NCBI GenBank assembly: GCA_009733575.1
Contig: ML769383.1
Coordinates: forward strand, 806,001 to 870,000
DNA length: 64,000 nucleotides
DNA from: Gymnopus androsaceus JB14
Taxonomy: Eukaryota > Basidiomycota > Agaricomycetes > Agaricales > Omphalotaceae
Reading direction: 5' to 3'
Under the pieces are notes generated by a model. It was given only the letters and a program-made list of their open reading frames with translations. It did no database searches and was not told the DNA's origin. The translations under genes were made by a program, and so were the position numbers. The first letter of the stretch is position 1; every line of letters starts with the position of its first letter. This document shows positions 23,586 to 35,708 of this stretch, piece after piece.

Positions 23586-24143
23586 TTATACACTACTACT
23601 AGGTTTACTATGGAAAGTCCGAGCTGTAATGCCAAATGTGTGAAAACATACACCCGATCTTTCCCTGTTATGCACAGGTGCAGGAGCTTCGAGTTTCGTT
23701 TTTTCAGGAGCTGCAGTAGATGAATCGGGTATGCATATTTCCACATACGAAGGCGGTCGACTGCCAGGAGGGAAGTACAAGGGTAGAGGTTCGGTCAATG
23801 AGTTATGAATTGCCAAAAGGCGCTGGATGTTTCTCTGACAGGAAGCGGATTCGCGTCTTTCACGCGTCCTTCTCCGGCGAATAAAACTTCGAATGCTGTA
23901 GAGGAATAGGAAGGGAAATATAATAGCAAACAAGATGACGAGCGTGATGGTTATTGGGTTGTATGGGGGATTTTCTTCTGCTCCTCGCCGGTTGAAAGAA
24001 TGGAGGGTCTCTGAGCGGGAGCCACACAGCCAAGATAGAGTAGAGGATGGCCATAATAGGTAACGGATAATTTCCACCAAGGCAGTAGATTCCAGCGAAG
24101 AAAAGCAATGGTAATGACGGTTGGACAAAAGGAATGGTGGCAT
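23586..24143 (-). CDS. single-pass membrane protein with a PPSY motif
   Basis: ATG at 24143 (MPPFLLSNRHYHCFSS). A single strong TM helix (TITLVILFAIIFPFLFLYSI) is followed at once by the basic stop-transfer RSFIRRRRTRERR, giving an N-out/C-in prediction. The cytosolic part contains RPPSYVEI, a PPxY-type WW-ligand motif common in fungal adaptors that recruit Rsp5-like ubiquitin ligases. A small intron near the 3' end (GTGTAT...CATTACAG) may alter the last ~20 residues. Family not recognised; ligase recruitment is inferred. Confidence 0.5.
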   Translation of the reverse strand: MPPFLLSNRHYHCFSSLESTALVEIIRYLLWPSSTLSWLCGSRSETLHSFNRRGAEENPPYNPITITLVILFAIIFPFLFLYSIRSFIRRRRTRERRESASCQRNIQRLLAIHNSLTEPLPLYFPPGSRPPSYVEICIPDSSTAAPEKTKLEAPAPVHNRERSGVCFHTFGITARTFHSKPSSSV

Positions 24144-24698
24144 ATTCGTGAATAAATGATTGACTAGCAAGTTCTTTAGTGAAATAGCTCAAAATAATTT
24201 AATGAGGTGACCCTACCTTCACGAAGAAAAAGAAATATAAAGAGAGCGCCAAGAGCTGAATCTGTCGACAGGAATTTCACGTCCTTAATATGAGAGACTG
24301 AGGACGGACAGACCAGCCCGTACTGGGGACTAGTTTATCGGCTATATGCATTCAACGGGCTTGAGATGCCCGGCGATGAATCTACGAATCTACGATAGTA
24401 GTGAAAAAAAAACAAATGCTTCTAGATTTACATTGAAAGCTCCACAGACTCACAGTATGGGTTTGAAGGTGTTGAACATTGAAAATCGGAGGTTCGTTCA
24501 TCCGAGGTGAGTGGTTGGTCTGGTCCAATAAGACAGTCAAGGCGTAAACGCTGTGTTGCTTGGCTACAAAAGATACCACCGGTCATATACATACAGAAGT
24601 CCAATGTCCATTATAATAATCCGTGTGAGAGACCTAGGAAAATTGTACTGGGAATATATGCTAATAATGTCAATGTCAATAATGAAAGTCATCAATCG
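24144..24698. other. intergenic, no supported gene
   Basis: Lies between two minus-strand genes: 5' flank of the single-pass protein and 3' flank of the lyase gene. Only short unremarkable frames are present. Confidence 0.5.
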
Positions 24699-25979
24699 TC
24701 ACAGAAGAAGCCCCGAAACAACAAAGAGTATGGGTAACAAAACGAAAAGGGAATCTGTAGTTTTGATTGTCCTCATAGCGAAGTTTATTGCCGTGCCATT
24801 GGAGGGGTCAGCGCCTCCCCAGAGTTGGATATTACGAAAGTAGGTGTGCGTCGTAGTAGGTGTTGCCCAACTGTCGTCAGAGCCTGCGATTGAGAAGATT
24901 AGTTACATAGGTCGTTAAAGTCCGAGTCCGTCAATTTATCTGACCTCCAAAGAAAGTACTGCAGAGGTTACAATGGTATGAGATATGCTGCCTGCTAATT
25001 CGATGAACTCACGAAAAGTAGAGGCCATTAGCATCGACCGCAGAACCAGTGCGAAATAGTATGTCTTGTCTGGAGATCACTAGGCGGTCATTGAAGCTGT
25101 CGGGAGGTTTAGTGTCAGAGTAAGCGACGATGATACCTGGAACCTTACTAAAGCTGAAGATTTCCATTTGCAGTGGTCGGATCATTCAATTGCACCAGTA
25201 GAGTGATGAGGTTCCATCTACCAAGTATGTTGGAAAGAATGCTGCACGAGAGAACCACACTCACCCTCCGCTCACGAATGTAAATGACCCCCTAGAGATA
25301 CTGGTACCAAAGTCAGGATTGCAAATAATATTTGCGTCTTGACAGAAAGAACTGGTGGCAGGAATGTACGCATATACTGCCGAGTACTGCGTCAAGTAAT
25401 AGGAGAGATACGTTATTCGAGAGCCTTACCTTCACCGACTCCATCGGGCCTCCACATTAATCGCGCACTGAAGCAATCCAGACCTGTCGGTTCAGCCCCG
25501 CCACTACAACCAGTGACATTAGGACCCCCTCGGAGACCTGGCAGCTTGCCTCCCATGACCCAATCAAAGTTTTCGTCGAAGGCGACTTCGTAACTTAGGA
25601 CCATGGACTGGAAGGATGAAGAGCTATTCCACAGGTTTACAAACTGCGATCCGCCAGTGTTGTGCGAATAACTTCCTGCTGGATATGTTACTTGAAGAAC
25701 GGTACTTGACGAATTGGACGAGGATGTCGAAGAGCTGTTTGCGAAGGGATCAAGAACGAATGCGAGATCATCTGCTTGGTCCTGAATACTCCCTTTGCTC
25801 AAGGACCAGTCAGAAATGATTGAGGACTGTGCATCAGAGCTGGAGAGGGTGGCTGTCGGAAATGGAAGAGACGTGCTAGCAGCAAGAGCGTATTCGGATG
25901 CCAATACAGAAGCCTGGATGGCAAGAACAGAGGGAACTAGAAGGGTAAGAAGGAGACCACGATAAGTACAAGTGTTCAT
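24699..25979 (-). CDS. secreted polysaccharide lyase family 14-like protein, probable GPI anchor
   Basis: N-terminal signal peptide (MNTCTYRGLLLTLLVPSVLA). A Ser-rich spacer is followed by the domain with VLQVTYPAGSYSHNTGG, SYEVAFDENFDWVMGGKLPG, LRGGPNVTGCSGG, CFSARLMWRPDG and VYAYIPATSSFCQD. The later part includes RWNLITLLVQLN and YFRNIQLWGGADPS. This layout matches fungal PL14-like proteins, related to alginate and glucuronate lyases. The C-terminus is hydrophobic (SLFVLLPILFVVSGLLL) without charged residues, suggesting GPI attachment. Several Asn-x-Ser/Thr sites are present. Intact frame across at least five exons. The substrate is not deducible. Confidence 0.75.
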
Positions 25980-26140
25980 TCTGGCAAAGAAATACAGTTC
26001 GCGTCGAGCGAGATGATGAAGGAACGAAGTAAGGAACAGATCGTCATTCTCGGAATGGTGATTCTTCTACCACGTGGCCGCTACGGCTCGCGATTTTATT
26101 AATTTTATTTCTCTCCTCTCCACGTCCATGACAGCCTCAA

Positions 26141-28276
26141 ATGTTTTCCTCCAATAAAACACGGGAAAGAACTGCTTCGGAAGATGAAAATGGGGAAATC
26201 AGGAGGCCTTTACTCGATGACAGCGAAAATGTCGTGTTCTCAGTCGACGATGATGATTCAGATGAAGAACCACTTGGCGGGCCATCCCGAGTTGCTGAAC
26301 ATTCTGTACGGTTTGATGATGAAGTAGAGGTAATCATGCCCCCGTTACGCTCTACCATGGCCAGCCGTGAAGCAGGTCCGTGTTCCTTCCAGTTTCTTCG
26401 TGCATACTGGTAACAAATATTCCTCAGAGTTTGAACTTGACAGCGATGAACTGGATGACGAACCAGAAACCGTTATAACACCTCGGGGCCACATGAATTC
26501 TACTATGCCTCTCATAGTCGGCCTTCTTGACTCGTCACATCGATCCTTTGATAGTTCATTGCCATTACACGCGAACGGAGGTGCGGAGGACAACGTGGAT
26601 CTAGATGAGATAGCGGCCAAGCAGAATGCTGGAGGAGGAATGTTTGATTCCATAGCTAACATGGCCAACTCTATTCTTGGGTGCAGGTGAATGAACAAAG
26701 TGCAAAGTCTCGAATGTGTACTGACACGTATCTTGCAGGCATCATCGGTAAATCCCTCGGTCCTCGTTATATGCGTCAAACTCTGACTGCTGCTCTCAGG
26801 ATTACCATACGCTGTTAGCCAAGCAGGCTTCTTCATGGGTCTTACTCTTCTGGTGGCCTTGTCTGCTGTTACAGACTGGACGATCCGCTTAATAGTGATA
26901 AATGCAAAACTCAGCGGTAGTCACTCATACATCGACATCATGAACCACTGCTTTGGTTCCAGTGGTCGGGCGGCAGTATCATTCTTTCAGTTCTCTTTTG
27001 CTTTCGGAGGTGAGTCGTATTCCTTTCTATGGTAAATCAAGTTGTTATAAGCGAATCCTAGGAATGTGTGCTTTCGGTATAATCATTGGCGACACTATAC
27101 CTCACGTCATTCGTTCTGTATTCCCAAACCTATACAAGGTACCCGTGCTATGGCTTCTGAACGAACCGCCAATTTGTTATATTGTGCGTCCTTTTTTCTC
27201 CGGTTTCTTAGCTAGATCCTTACCTTCCCTCACAAGTCTATGCACTTCCTGTGTATCATACCCTCTTTCTCTATATCGCGACATCCATAAACTTTCTCGT
27301 GCTTCCGGGCTTGCCTTGATTGGCATGCTCATCATAGTTGCCTCTGTCCTTGTCGAGGGTCCCCATGTTCCGCCCTCGTACAAGGGAGACCCTTCATTAA
27401 GATTCACCTTTGTGAATAGTGGGATATTCCAGGCAATTGGCGTAATAAGTTTTGCGTTTGGTAGGTCTTTGGAGAATTTCAGACTAGTTTTTGTTAATCC
27501 CGTTGTTAGTCTGCCATCACAACTCTCTCCTTATATACGGAAGTCTGAGGACTCCAACGCTCGACCGTTTCACCCGAGTCACCCATATATCAACAATAAT
27601 ATCTCTCCTCGCTTGTTCCATTCTGGCAGTGTCAGGCTATCTTTCATTCACCGACAAAACCCAAGGGAACATTCTAAATAACTTTCCTTCGGTGAGTAGT
27701 TAAGCTATGCTTACCGGAAGCTATAATTAATAGCCTATTTTCTTCTAGAATGATACGTTCATCAATGTGGCACGATTTTGCTTTGGTCTGAACATGTTCA
27801 CGACCTTGCCGCTTGAACTATTTGTCTGCAGAGAGGTGCATTTCGATACTGTTCGATTGTTACTCTACTCACAATCTTTTATGTAGGTTGTGGAAGACTA
27901 TTTCTTCGCGCACGAAACCTTCAATCCACAGCGACATCTATTTTTCACTACCACCATCCTGTTTTCCTCCATGTCGCGTAAGTCTTCTCGGCTCTTTCAA
28001 ACCTTGCGCTAATTCATCCTTCCAGTGGCCATGATCACCTGCGATCTTGGAGTAATGCTCGAAATCACCGGCGGTGTCTCTGCCACCGCACTCGCGTTCA
28101 TCTTTCCTGCCGCATGTTATTTGAAGCTATCGAATCAGGATATGCCTTGGTACAGCCGTGCCAGACTTCCAGCCTTCCTATGTGTAGCATTTGGAGTAAC
28201 CGTCATGACACTGTCTCTATTCCTTGCGCTTGGAAAGACTTGGACGAAAGAGGGAGCAGCAAAAATGTGCGCGTAG
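26141..28276 (+). CDS. vacuolar-type amino acid transporter (AAAP/AVT family; two apparent frameshifts)
   Basis: An acidic ~140-residue N-terminus (EIRRPLLDDSENVVF) is followed by the AAAP fold: SILGAGIIGLPYAVSQAGFF, TDWTIRLIVINAKLSG, MCAFGIIIGDTIPHVIRSVF, SYPLSLYRDIHKLSRASGLA, VCHHNSLLIYGSLR, RFCFGLNMFTTLPLELFVCR and ATALAFIFPAACYLK, ending AAKMCA. It resembles AVT5/6/7-type exporters from the vacuole. Exon 26739-26747 is only 9 nt (supplying GIIG). GGG at 26679-26681 is expected as GG, and AA at 27160-27161 as A (restoring PVLWLLTNRQFVI). Without these changes the protein stops just before or inside the membrane domain. Both events lie where family conservation is strongest. Confidence 0.85.
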
Positions 28277-28415
28277 TATTTTTTTTTCGCTACTACTACT
28301 AGTGGCACTCTAATTCTCTAGATCGTCGACTACATACGGAATGTATACATTAATACGGACCAAATCTGGCTTGGACACACTATATTATTATTCGCTATCG
28401 AAGGACTAACTGCTA

Positions 28416-30290
28416 TTAAATTTGTTGTGTTGCGTGTCGCAAGCCCTTGACATCGTCGATAGATTCCAAACGAACTCCCTTTGCCATACTTTCCTCTGCC
28501 GACAAGGGAGAAACATCCAATTCGGTGTAGTTGCTCCAGACGTGCTCGACGCGTTCTCGGGGCCGCGGTTCATATTTACATTCTTCCGGTTCGCAGACAA
28601 GTAACCATACAGCGTCATATCCTCCTGCTATCAGAAGGAATGATCGGTGTCAGAGAGAAGGATACCCGCAAAAAGTTACAAGGACCCACCACCGGGAACA
28701 CCCCCACCTATTACCCCCGCTTGAGAAGTGCATATGTCCAGCAGCTTGGTCTGTTCAGCGGGTTCAATAGGGACACCAGCGAGTTCGCCCATCTCTTTCA
28801 TGCATTTCCGGATTTCCTAGATTGACGAGATTGAGTACGAAACCTGAGAAAAGGAAAGACAAAGAATAATACCCGTGATATGTTATGTGCTTGATAGAAA
28901 GCCGTAGCGACCTCGATTTCGCAAGGATTGAACGAGGGATCGGCTGTCCACTGAACTGGAATTAGAAACTTGCACGCAATGATAACAAGAAATACTGACT
29001 TGTATCGGTTGCAAGGAACAGATGAACTTGACGATGGAGACGTAGCTAGCGCGGTCTTTGCTGAAAAGCGCGGATAAATGTAGGAGGGTAGAAGCTAAAG
29101 ATTGATTGAGCTTGTCGAGATTCGTCCAAACAGCATCCGCTGGTTATACATAAGAGTTCGTCAGTTAATAACCGACAAGACTGTTGTAAAATTTACCTCT
29201 AGCTTCATCTTCCTTTCGCCAGCCAAGAACCTTCCCAACCAGAGACGGGGTATCACTTCCAGCATCAACATCAGCGAGCATAAGTCTAGTGAGAGGAGGA
29301 AGCTGGAAAGGCTGGATACGGTGATTCCAGGACGCGTTATCTGGCGAAATTACCGGCAAGATTGATTTTGGCTGCGCCCAAGATCGTTAGACGTTCCCAA
29401 AAGTAGCCGAGAGCAAAATTTACGCACAGATTCATCTCCCATCAGGGGAGCTATCACGCTGGGATCGAAACGGGTGTACAAATGACTTCCAAAGACGGCA
29501 GCAGACACATCGAATCCACTTCCGACCTTTCCCTGAGCCAAACAGTGAATAAACTGCGCAAGGTTGTGGGCAAGCTGGCGTTCTTTGCCGTGGTCATCCA
29601 AGAAGGCCGACGAGGGAATTACTCCGAGATGAACAAGCAGAGCAGATACAAGAGATGTGATGAGTGCCGCGGATGAGCCTAATCCAGTTTTATGAACGTC
29701 TGACAGAGTAACACCCTGCGGGCAAAATGGCTGGATGGAAGAAAGAGAGGATAGAGTCCGAGGTAGATTCAGAGCAGCCAGCTGACGAACAAGTCAATAC
29801 CAATGTATAGATCAATATCAAAAACTGACCTGCGCCCTCTGCGAGTAGAAATCATTATCCCCTACAATAGAAATATCTAATCCACTGGCAAACGATTGCT
29901 GAATGGCCGCAGTTCCCTGTATCTCGCAAGCAAGAGAAATGGTGTGCTGAAGAGCAAGATGAACAAATTTGTTTTTGCTCGTACTAGAATGAGATTGAGG
30001 AATAAATAGACGTAAACGGCGTGGGCTCTCACTTTTGTTCGAGAGGTTGTACAGTCGGTAGAGAATCAAAGGAAAGAGAATATAGCCCAGGTTGAATCGT
30101 TGAACTGAGGCGAACGGACTTGGATTTTGTTCAAGCCACACGTCGAGGGTTCTATGACAGTAAAAAAGCGTGAAGAAGTAGAGACCACGACACCAGAATA
30201 AGCAGGATCTAGCACAAGATATCCGCCAGCAATCAGCACCTTTCCAGGGGCAGACACTACCGTAGTACTAGGAGAATGGGACATGGACAT
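28416..30290 (-). CDS. ERG8: phosphomevalonate kinase
   Basis: GHMP-kinase of the mevalonate pathway, phosphorylating 5-phosphomevalonate with ATP. It starts MSMSHSPSTTVVSAPGKVLI, and the PGKVLIAGGYLVLDP box is the ERG8 signature. Next come VGDNDFYSQR, the ATP loop HKTGLGSSAALITSLVSALL, QGKVGSGFDVSAAVFGS, LMLADVDAGSDTPSLVGKVL, the C-terminal VPIEPAEQTKLLDIC and GGGVPG-GGGYDAVWLLVCE. The last intron ends just before GGATATGACG and the gene closes with HATQQI at 28416-28418. All splice junctions checked keep frame. A 138-bp gap separates it, convergently, from the amino-acid transporter. Confidence 0.93.
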
Positions 30291-30475
30291 TTTTTCCAAC
30301 AAGGAACACGTTCAAGGGGAGACATGTCTTATATATCTTTTTCCTTTTGTGAACCCTTAATTTGCATGAACGCATGAACTCTATTAGCATTATCGCGGCA
30401 ACATTGTACATTGATCCTGGCCATATGCATTGTAACTTGTGGGCGTCCATTGGCGTCCCATATATAACAGAATCT

Positions 30476-31898
30476 CTACCTCCCTCCTCGAGAGAACCAG
30501 TCCTTTTGCTGGCCACACGTTGCATTAACACAACCTGGACATCGCAGTCCCATCTGGTAGGCTTGTGGGTCCACGCTGATGTGTGCCACGCAGATGTTCC
30601 GCCGCAATGTCTGCCAGAGCCCGAATAAACACTGGAGATTCATTCAATGATTCCGAGCGATGAGTTTCGATCCCGAGCTAGGTGACGCACAACGTAAGCA
30701 TCCATAACAGATACATGAAGCTGAAGCAAGAGGCTTACCTCGCGAGCCTCCTTCACATATTCTAAATCAAGCTCATACAACGTCTCGATATGATCGCTTG
30801 TGAAAGCGATAGGAACGAGGATGACTTGCTTTTTACCCAAGCGAGCCAAACCTTTCAACGCGTCGCTGGTCTGGGGACCCATCCATTTTGATGGCCCAAC
30901 TTTTGATTGCCATACGAGACGGTAAGGATTCGATTGGCCCAATCGTTCCATAACTGCAGATACTGATGCCGAAACTTCGAGGATGTAAGGGTCTCCGCGG
31001 TTCACCACGGACAAGGGTAAGGAGTGAGCCGAAAATAAGATGACAGTTTCTGAACGTGTTGATGCAGGGAACTTGGCCAGAGCAGCCTCTATGTTTTGCG
31101 CAACGGCCTGCACGAAGAGATTAATTAACATCCAGACCCGAGATGAATGATAGGTTGCACGTACCTCAATAAACCCCGGATGCGTTCCCCATCGGTCAAT
31201 AACGCTCCAAGAAATATCTTGTCCAAATTCACCAGACTTTCCCCGTCGGTAAATCTCATTCAAACTACTGCCAGTCGTACTACAACTGTATTGTGGGTAC
31301 TGTGTAAAGGCAACAGCACGCGTCACCCCGTCGGCTTTCATCTGCCGTGCAGTTTCCTCAGTCAAAGGACGCGCGTAACGAAAGGCAACATATGGTTTAT
31401 GCGGAGCTGTGTCTGGATGAAGTTCATCTAATAGTTTTGCCATTCCCTCTCCTTGAATCTGCGTGTATCGGAGAATGGGAGAACCGCCTCCAATGTCTGC
31501 ATATTGCTTCTCAATCATGGGAGTTCTTCTTCGGGCAATGTAGGGAGCTAGGATCGACTGAAAGGGTAATGGAATCAAATCATTGTCGGAGAAGAGATTC
31601 TTCAGAAAGTCATGGGTTTCTTCAACCTAAAATTGAAACTCAGAAATATTCAGAGAGAAATAGAAGTCAGAGTACACGCACAGTCGACGGACCGCCCATG
31701 TTTAACATTACAATAGCTTCATTCCATTTAGATGAATTCCAGGGCTACAATAAGAATGGAGAAACGAACCTGTTGGGCTGAATCACGTCAAAATACAAGC
31801 GAAATGAGAAAACACGATCTTCATACCTTTTGCCAGCGGGAGGCGTTTTGTGAAGAGAAGCCAATGAACGAGTGAGTGAGCGTACAGGGGAGCTCCAT
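30476..31898 (-). CDS. HEM15: ferrochelatase (one frameshift near the 3' end; start uncertain)
   Basis: Terminal heme enzyme of the mitochondrial inner membrane, inserting Fe2+ into protoporphyrin IX. Seen: [88 protein letters not shown] and [19 protein letters not shown]. After [18 protein letters not shown] the frame slips at GG 30556-30557. With one base fewer it reads [19 protein letters not shown], supplying Cys ligands of the [2Fe-2S] cluster found in animal and many fungal ferrochelatases. Start: ATG 31898 is in frame through the first intron. The upstream ATG at 31912 gives a better presequence ([12 protein letters not shown]) but is out of frame. Confidence 0.9.
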
Positions 31899-32231
31899 GT
31901 TGGGGGCTTCATGGTTGTAAAGGAAAGACGTGGAAGGACGTGTTAATCAACTTAATGGTTCATACTTGGACGTTCCGATTCGGGGAAAGATCGCTCGGGA
32001 GATGGTTGCCGACGAATTCCGATTGAGCCAATCAAAAGGAATAGATTTCGGGTACTAAAATACCAAGTAGTGCTAATAGTATGTTGTCTAAAGAATAATG
32101 CTATTGCTACAAGTAGCGGTAGTGAGTAAGAGTCCTTGCGTGCATGATGTACATCGTTAAGCAGACACAGAGCGAAATACACAACAAGAGAAAAAGACGA
32201 ATCTAAGAATACTGAAATAGGCGGCACGGCA

Positions 32232-33034
32232 TCATGCAACAGAACCGGTGCTCGTAGTCGTACATGGCTGACCCGGATGAAGCGAGTATGCCGGGGGAGG
32301 AGTATGTATGGGTGGTAGTCCACCAATAGAAGAAGTAGTCTGGTCTTCCAGATTGATAACCAAAAGGCCCTCCGTATCGGGACTATAGTCGATTGCAGAG
32401 GCAGACAAGATTGTGCTATGAGTAGGTCGACAAAAAGTTTCGTATTGCGGGGCTCTGTTGCGTACAACCGATCCGAATCGAGGTGGTTGTGCACGTACTG
32501 CCACGGTACGTGAGGGCGGTGAATGTAGGTCGACTTCGCTGCGAGAAAATTGTCGACCGGTTGGGTTCCGTTGGGAGCTACGACTTCCCGAGCGACTCCC
32601 GGGACGAATTGGCCTTGATATCCGATCGGTGGGAAGGGAAGGTCGAGGGTGAATAAGATCTAACACACTAGAAGATCGCAGGCGAGTTCTCTCTTCGTTA
32701 CTCCTTCGAGGGCGAGCAGAGTCGGCCTGTGGGAGGTGAGAGGAGTCATCATTATTATTGGATTGCAGTGGCGAAACAGTGGCGAAACACACCTGTTCAT
32801 CGATATCTTTAATCCATGTGAAGGAAAGAAGTATTTTTGTTTTTGATCTTTGAACAAACTGGCTAAAGCGCCGAGCTGCCTTGGTAGATTCTCTAGTACT
32901 CTTAAGAGGGCCCGATAAGGAAAACAAATTCAGAAAGCATATATCGAGTCACGTACCTGGATATCTACAGACTGTTCAGACGAATCCGCGCTGGTTGTAG
33001 GGGCAGTAGGACGCTTGGATAACCGGAAGGGCAT
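32232..33034 (-). CDS. low-complexity protein of unknown function
   Basis: First exon MPFRLSKRPTAPTTSADSSE; the second encodes a basic amphipathic stretch KAARRFSQFVQRSKTKILL; the third is long, rich in Ser, Arg and Pro, with RPRRSNEERTRLRSSSVLDL and a PPPAYSLHPG motif near the C-terminus. The introns (GTACGT...CTTAAG and GTGTGT...) look normal. Likely a disordered regulatory or adaptor protein; the PPxY-like motif could bind WW domains. No catalytic domain recognised. Upstream on the same strand, its short 3' gap faces ferrochelatase. Confidence 0.5.
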
Positions 33035-34306
33035 GGATCATGGAAAAGGTGTAAAACTTCAGGGGTCCTCAATATAGCGAGGTACAATTGCAATTAGCAG
33101 AGGGAATTTGAAACGCGATCGAGCTTTTTATCTTGTGCCCGTCATAGGTTTGGACCACTATATGCCATTCTGCCATTAATGGTGTGCGTTCAAGACCACA
33201 ATATCTTCCGGGGATACTGGCCTGGTATCTCTTGGTTTTAGACCACTTTCCGGGAGGCCAATTGGACAAGCGACGAAGCGGCTCAATGGTCTTTTCGATT
33301 TGGATCCGCGATCTAGTCGCCTGCGTCAATGGAGTGTCATCGCAGTTGTTGAGACAAAACGCGTCGGCTTGAGTACTTGATGTTGTTCAAGCATGACTAC
33401 TCCAGAGATATTCTACAGCTTTTGTGTGAGCGAATCGCAAACTTGTCCTTGAAAAGTGACTCACTTTGCTCTACTCAACGCAATTGTTGGTTAACACAAG
33501 TCCACGGCTCAGCGGAGTCCACAACACTACGACTAGCTTGACAGAAAGATGCATAGGCTTAGTGTAACCTAGAACACGTAAATATTCATCGTCCTCAAGG
33601 TATTACCTGAACGTACCATCACAAGAGACATTTGGCCCCAGAATGTCACCTTTCCAACAATAGGCTCATAGGACATCGTGAGCACTAGGAGACGTAGCGG
33701 CAACGCTGTATTAAAAATTGCGACTTTTTCTTCTGTCATTCCTCTTGTTGCGTCTATATACTCGACTAAAGTAACTGTATGTGCGCAAGTCAGCAAACGA
33801 TATAATGACGCCGACGAGCCATTCGGAGATAGCGTTGGCAAGGAAGCCTTTCCTTCAAGACGAGTTTAGCCACAGCCCAATCAACCTTGATATTTGCAGC
33901 AATTAACTCATGTCAGCGCAATCTCAGATCTGCTCTTGGTCTGCCTCATTCAAAGGCCTATAGTCGCGATATTTGACCAAGTAGCTCTCCTGATACCTCG
34001 ATGAAATATGAACAAGAAAGAGGGTGGAAATTCAAAAGGAAGATGGTGGTGCGAGGCGGAGGGACGAGTGAGCAGAGATACAGTCGCAATGCTAGACGTA
34101 CGATAGAAGAATCGTCAGCCACTGCCGGACGTCGTAGAAAATTTTTGAGGAGACGGCAGTACGCGTCGGTGAGTGAGAGTTCAAAAAATGAAAATGGAAG
34201 AAGTCAGAGAGCTTTAGAACAGACGCGCAAGACGCGTCGACGAAAAGTTCGGCCCGCGTGCGCTTCAACCAGAACTTTCGTCTTTGATTCATCTCCTAGC
34301 CTTTTG
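33035..34306. other. intergenic, start of the accessory island
   Basis: A minus-strand frame around 33569-33841 reads protein-like but is short and unrecognised. No repeats were noticed. A purine-rich frame at 34001-34306 lies upstream of the F-box gene and is probably leader sequence. Confidence 0.4.
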
Positions 34307-35708
34307 ATGTTTATATCCAACACCTTTCGACGCTGTCTTTCTTGCCAGTCCGAATTCGACACATTCCCTCGAGAACTTGACCCAGCATATCAAGGAATTT
34401 ACACAGATGTTTCCAACAAAAGTCGATCTAACGATATCCCGAATTGGCAGTTCGAACGGGTCCAACTGCTATGATATCATAGATCGTAACAGCAGCGTCC
34501 TCCAGAAATACGACGATGCCATTGCTCGGTTGCAGGAACGACGCGACTTTGTGACCAAGATCGTAGCACACCAGAAGTCGCTCGTCTCTCCCATTCGCAG
34601 ACTTCCCCCGGATATCCTGGGCTCAATTTTTGGGCTCGTCGCTGAAGAGCCTATCTTACTCAACACTCGTACATCATCTCAGTGTACTGGAGCCATATTG
34701 CCATCATCTTGGGTTTGCTCTTGGTGGCGGAACCTCATTCTCCACCAGCCCACACTATGGTCTCGCATAGATTTCAGGCTAGGTCCCGTTGATGATAATT
34801 CCGAGTTTACGAGCATTGTGAGGGAAGTTCTCCTGCGCTCTGGGCCTACTACACTTCTGTGTCTTAGCCTGGACTTGTTCGAGACCAGGGAGACTTATCC
34901 CCTTGCTTCATCTGGGCTGCTCAGAATCTTACGCACTCTTAAAGAACATACAACACGATGGAAGGATCTGAAAGTCCATGTCAAGAGCTTTTCAGATCTA
35001 GATAAGCTATGAGACATGTTCTTTCTATCAGAAACCCATTCTGAAGTTATGAAGCTTTCCATTTCTATCGACGACTCCTATGCCTTCGACAATAACCCAC
35101 CTGATTATTTCCAACAATTCTTCCTCCATTGTCCTCAACTGCATACACTGCAGACCCCATTTCTCCGTCCAACGGATGCAATAGACATGGCGAACTTGAC
35201 TATCTTGAAGATTCATTTTGATTACATCGGTGGTTACTTCGGAGACCTGCTCCAAAAATGCCCTCTTTTACAAAGCTTGACACTATGTTCGTTTGTTGGC
35301 GATCGTGTGCTGTCATTGCATCTCCCCTCTGTTTATCACACCCATCTGACAAGTTTAAACATTGAATACATGGATGAGTTATTCCCCGCTGGAGTCTGGA
35401 ACTCTGTCCGTATACCTAGTCTGACTTCTCTCTCGGTTGAACTTTATGATGTTGGGGATGCGTTCTTTGGTACAAAAAACTCATTTGATGACTTGAAATC
35501 CATGCTTCTTGCATCTCGATGCACATTGCAGAATGTTAACTTCAACTTCGTTCCATTTACCGTTGTGTCATCGTTTTTCCAGGACATATCCCTTACCTCA
35601 GATTGTAGTGTTACCGTTGATGGATTTCCAGGACGTATCCTTACCTCTGATTATATGTTACTGTTGATGGAGAGCCTTAATAAGTGCTTATCCCGGTGTG
35701 TTAAGTAA
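34307..35708 (+). pseudogene. F-box/LRR protein gene, broken by a frameshift and an in-frame stop
   Basis: The Agaricomycete F-box layout is clear. Near the start is RRCLSCQSEFDTFPRELDPA (a C-x2-C pair), then the coiled coil LQKYDDAIARLQERRDFVTK, then the F-box SPIRRLPPDILGSIFGLV with WRNLILHQPTLWSRI, then LRR-like repeats (HCPQLHTLQTPF, KCPLLQSLTLCSF, PSLTSLSVELYD). Two defects occur. The N-terminal frame ends FERVQLL at about 34472, while the rest continues in another frame from YDIIDRN. Then an in-frame TGA at 35010-35012 splits SDLDKL from DMFFLSETH in the same frame. F-box proteins are SCF ubiquitin-ligase adaptors and are expanded and fast-evolving in mushrooms, so decay is plausible. 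Confidence 0.75.
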
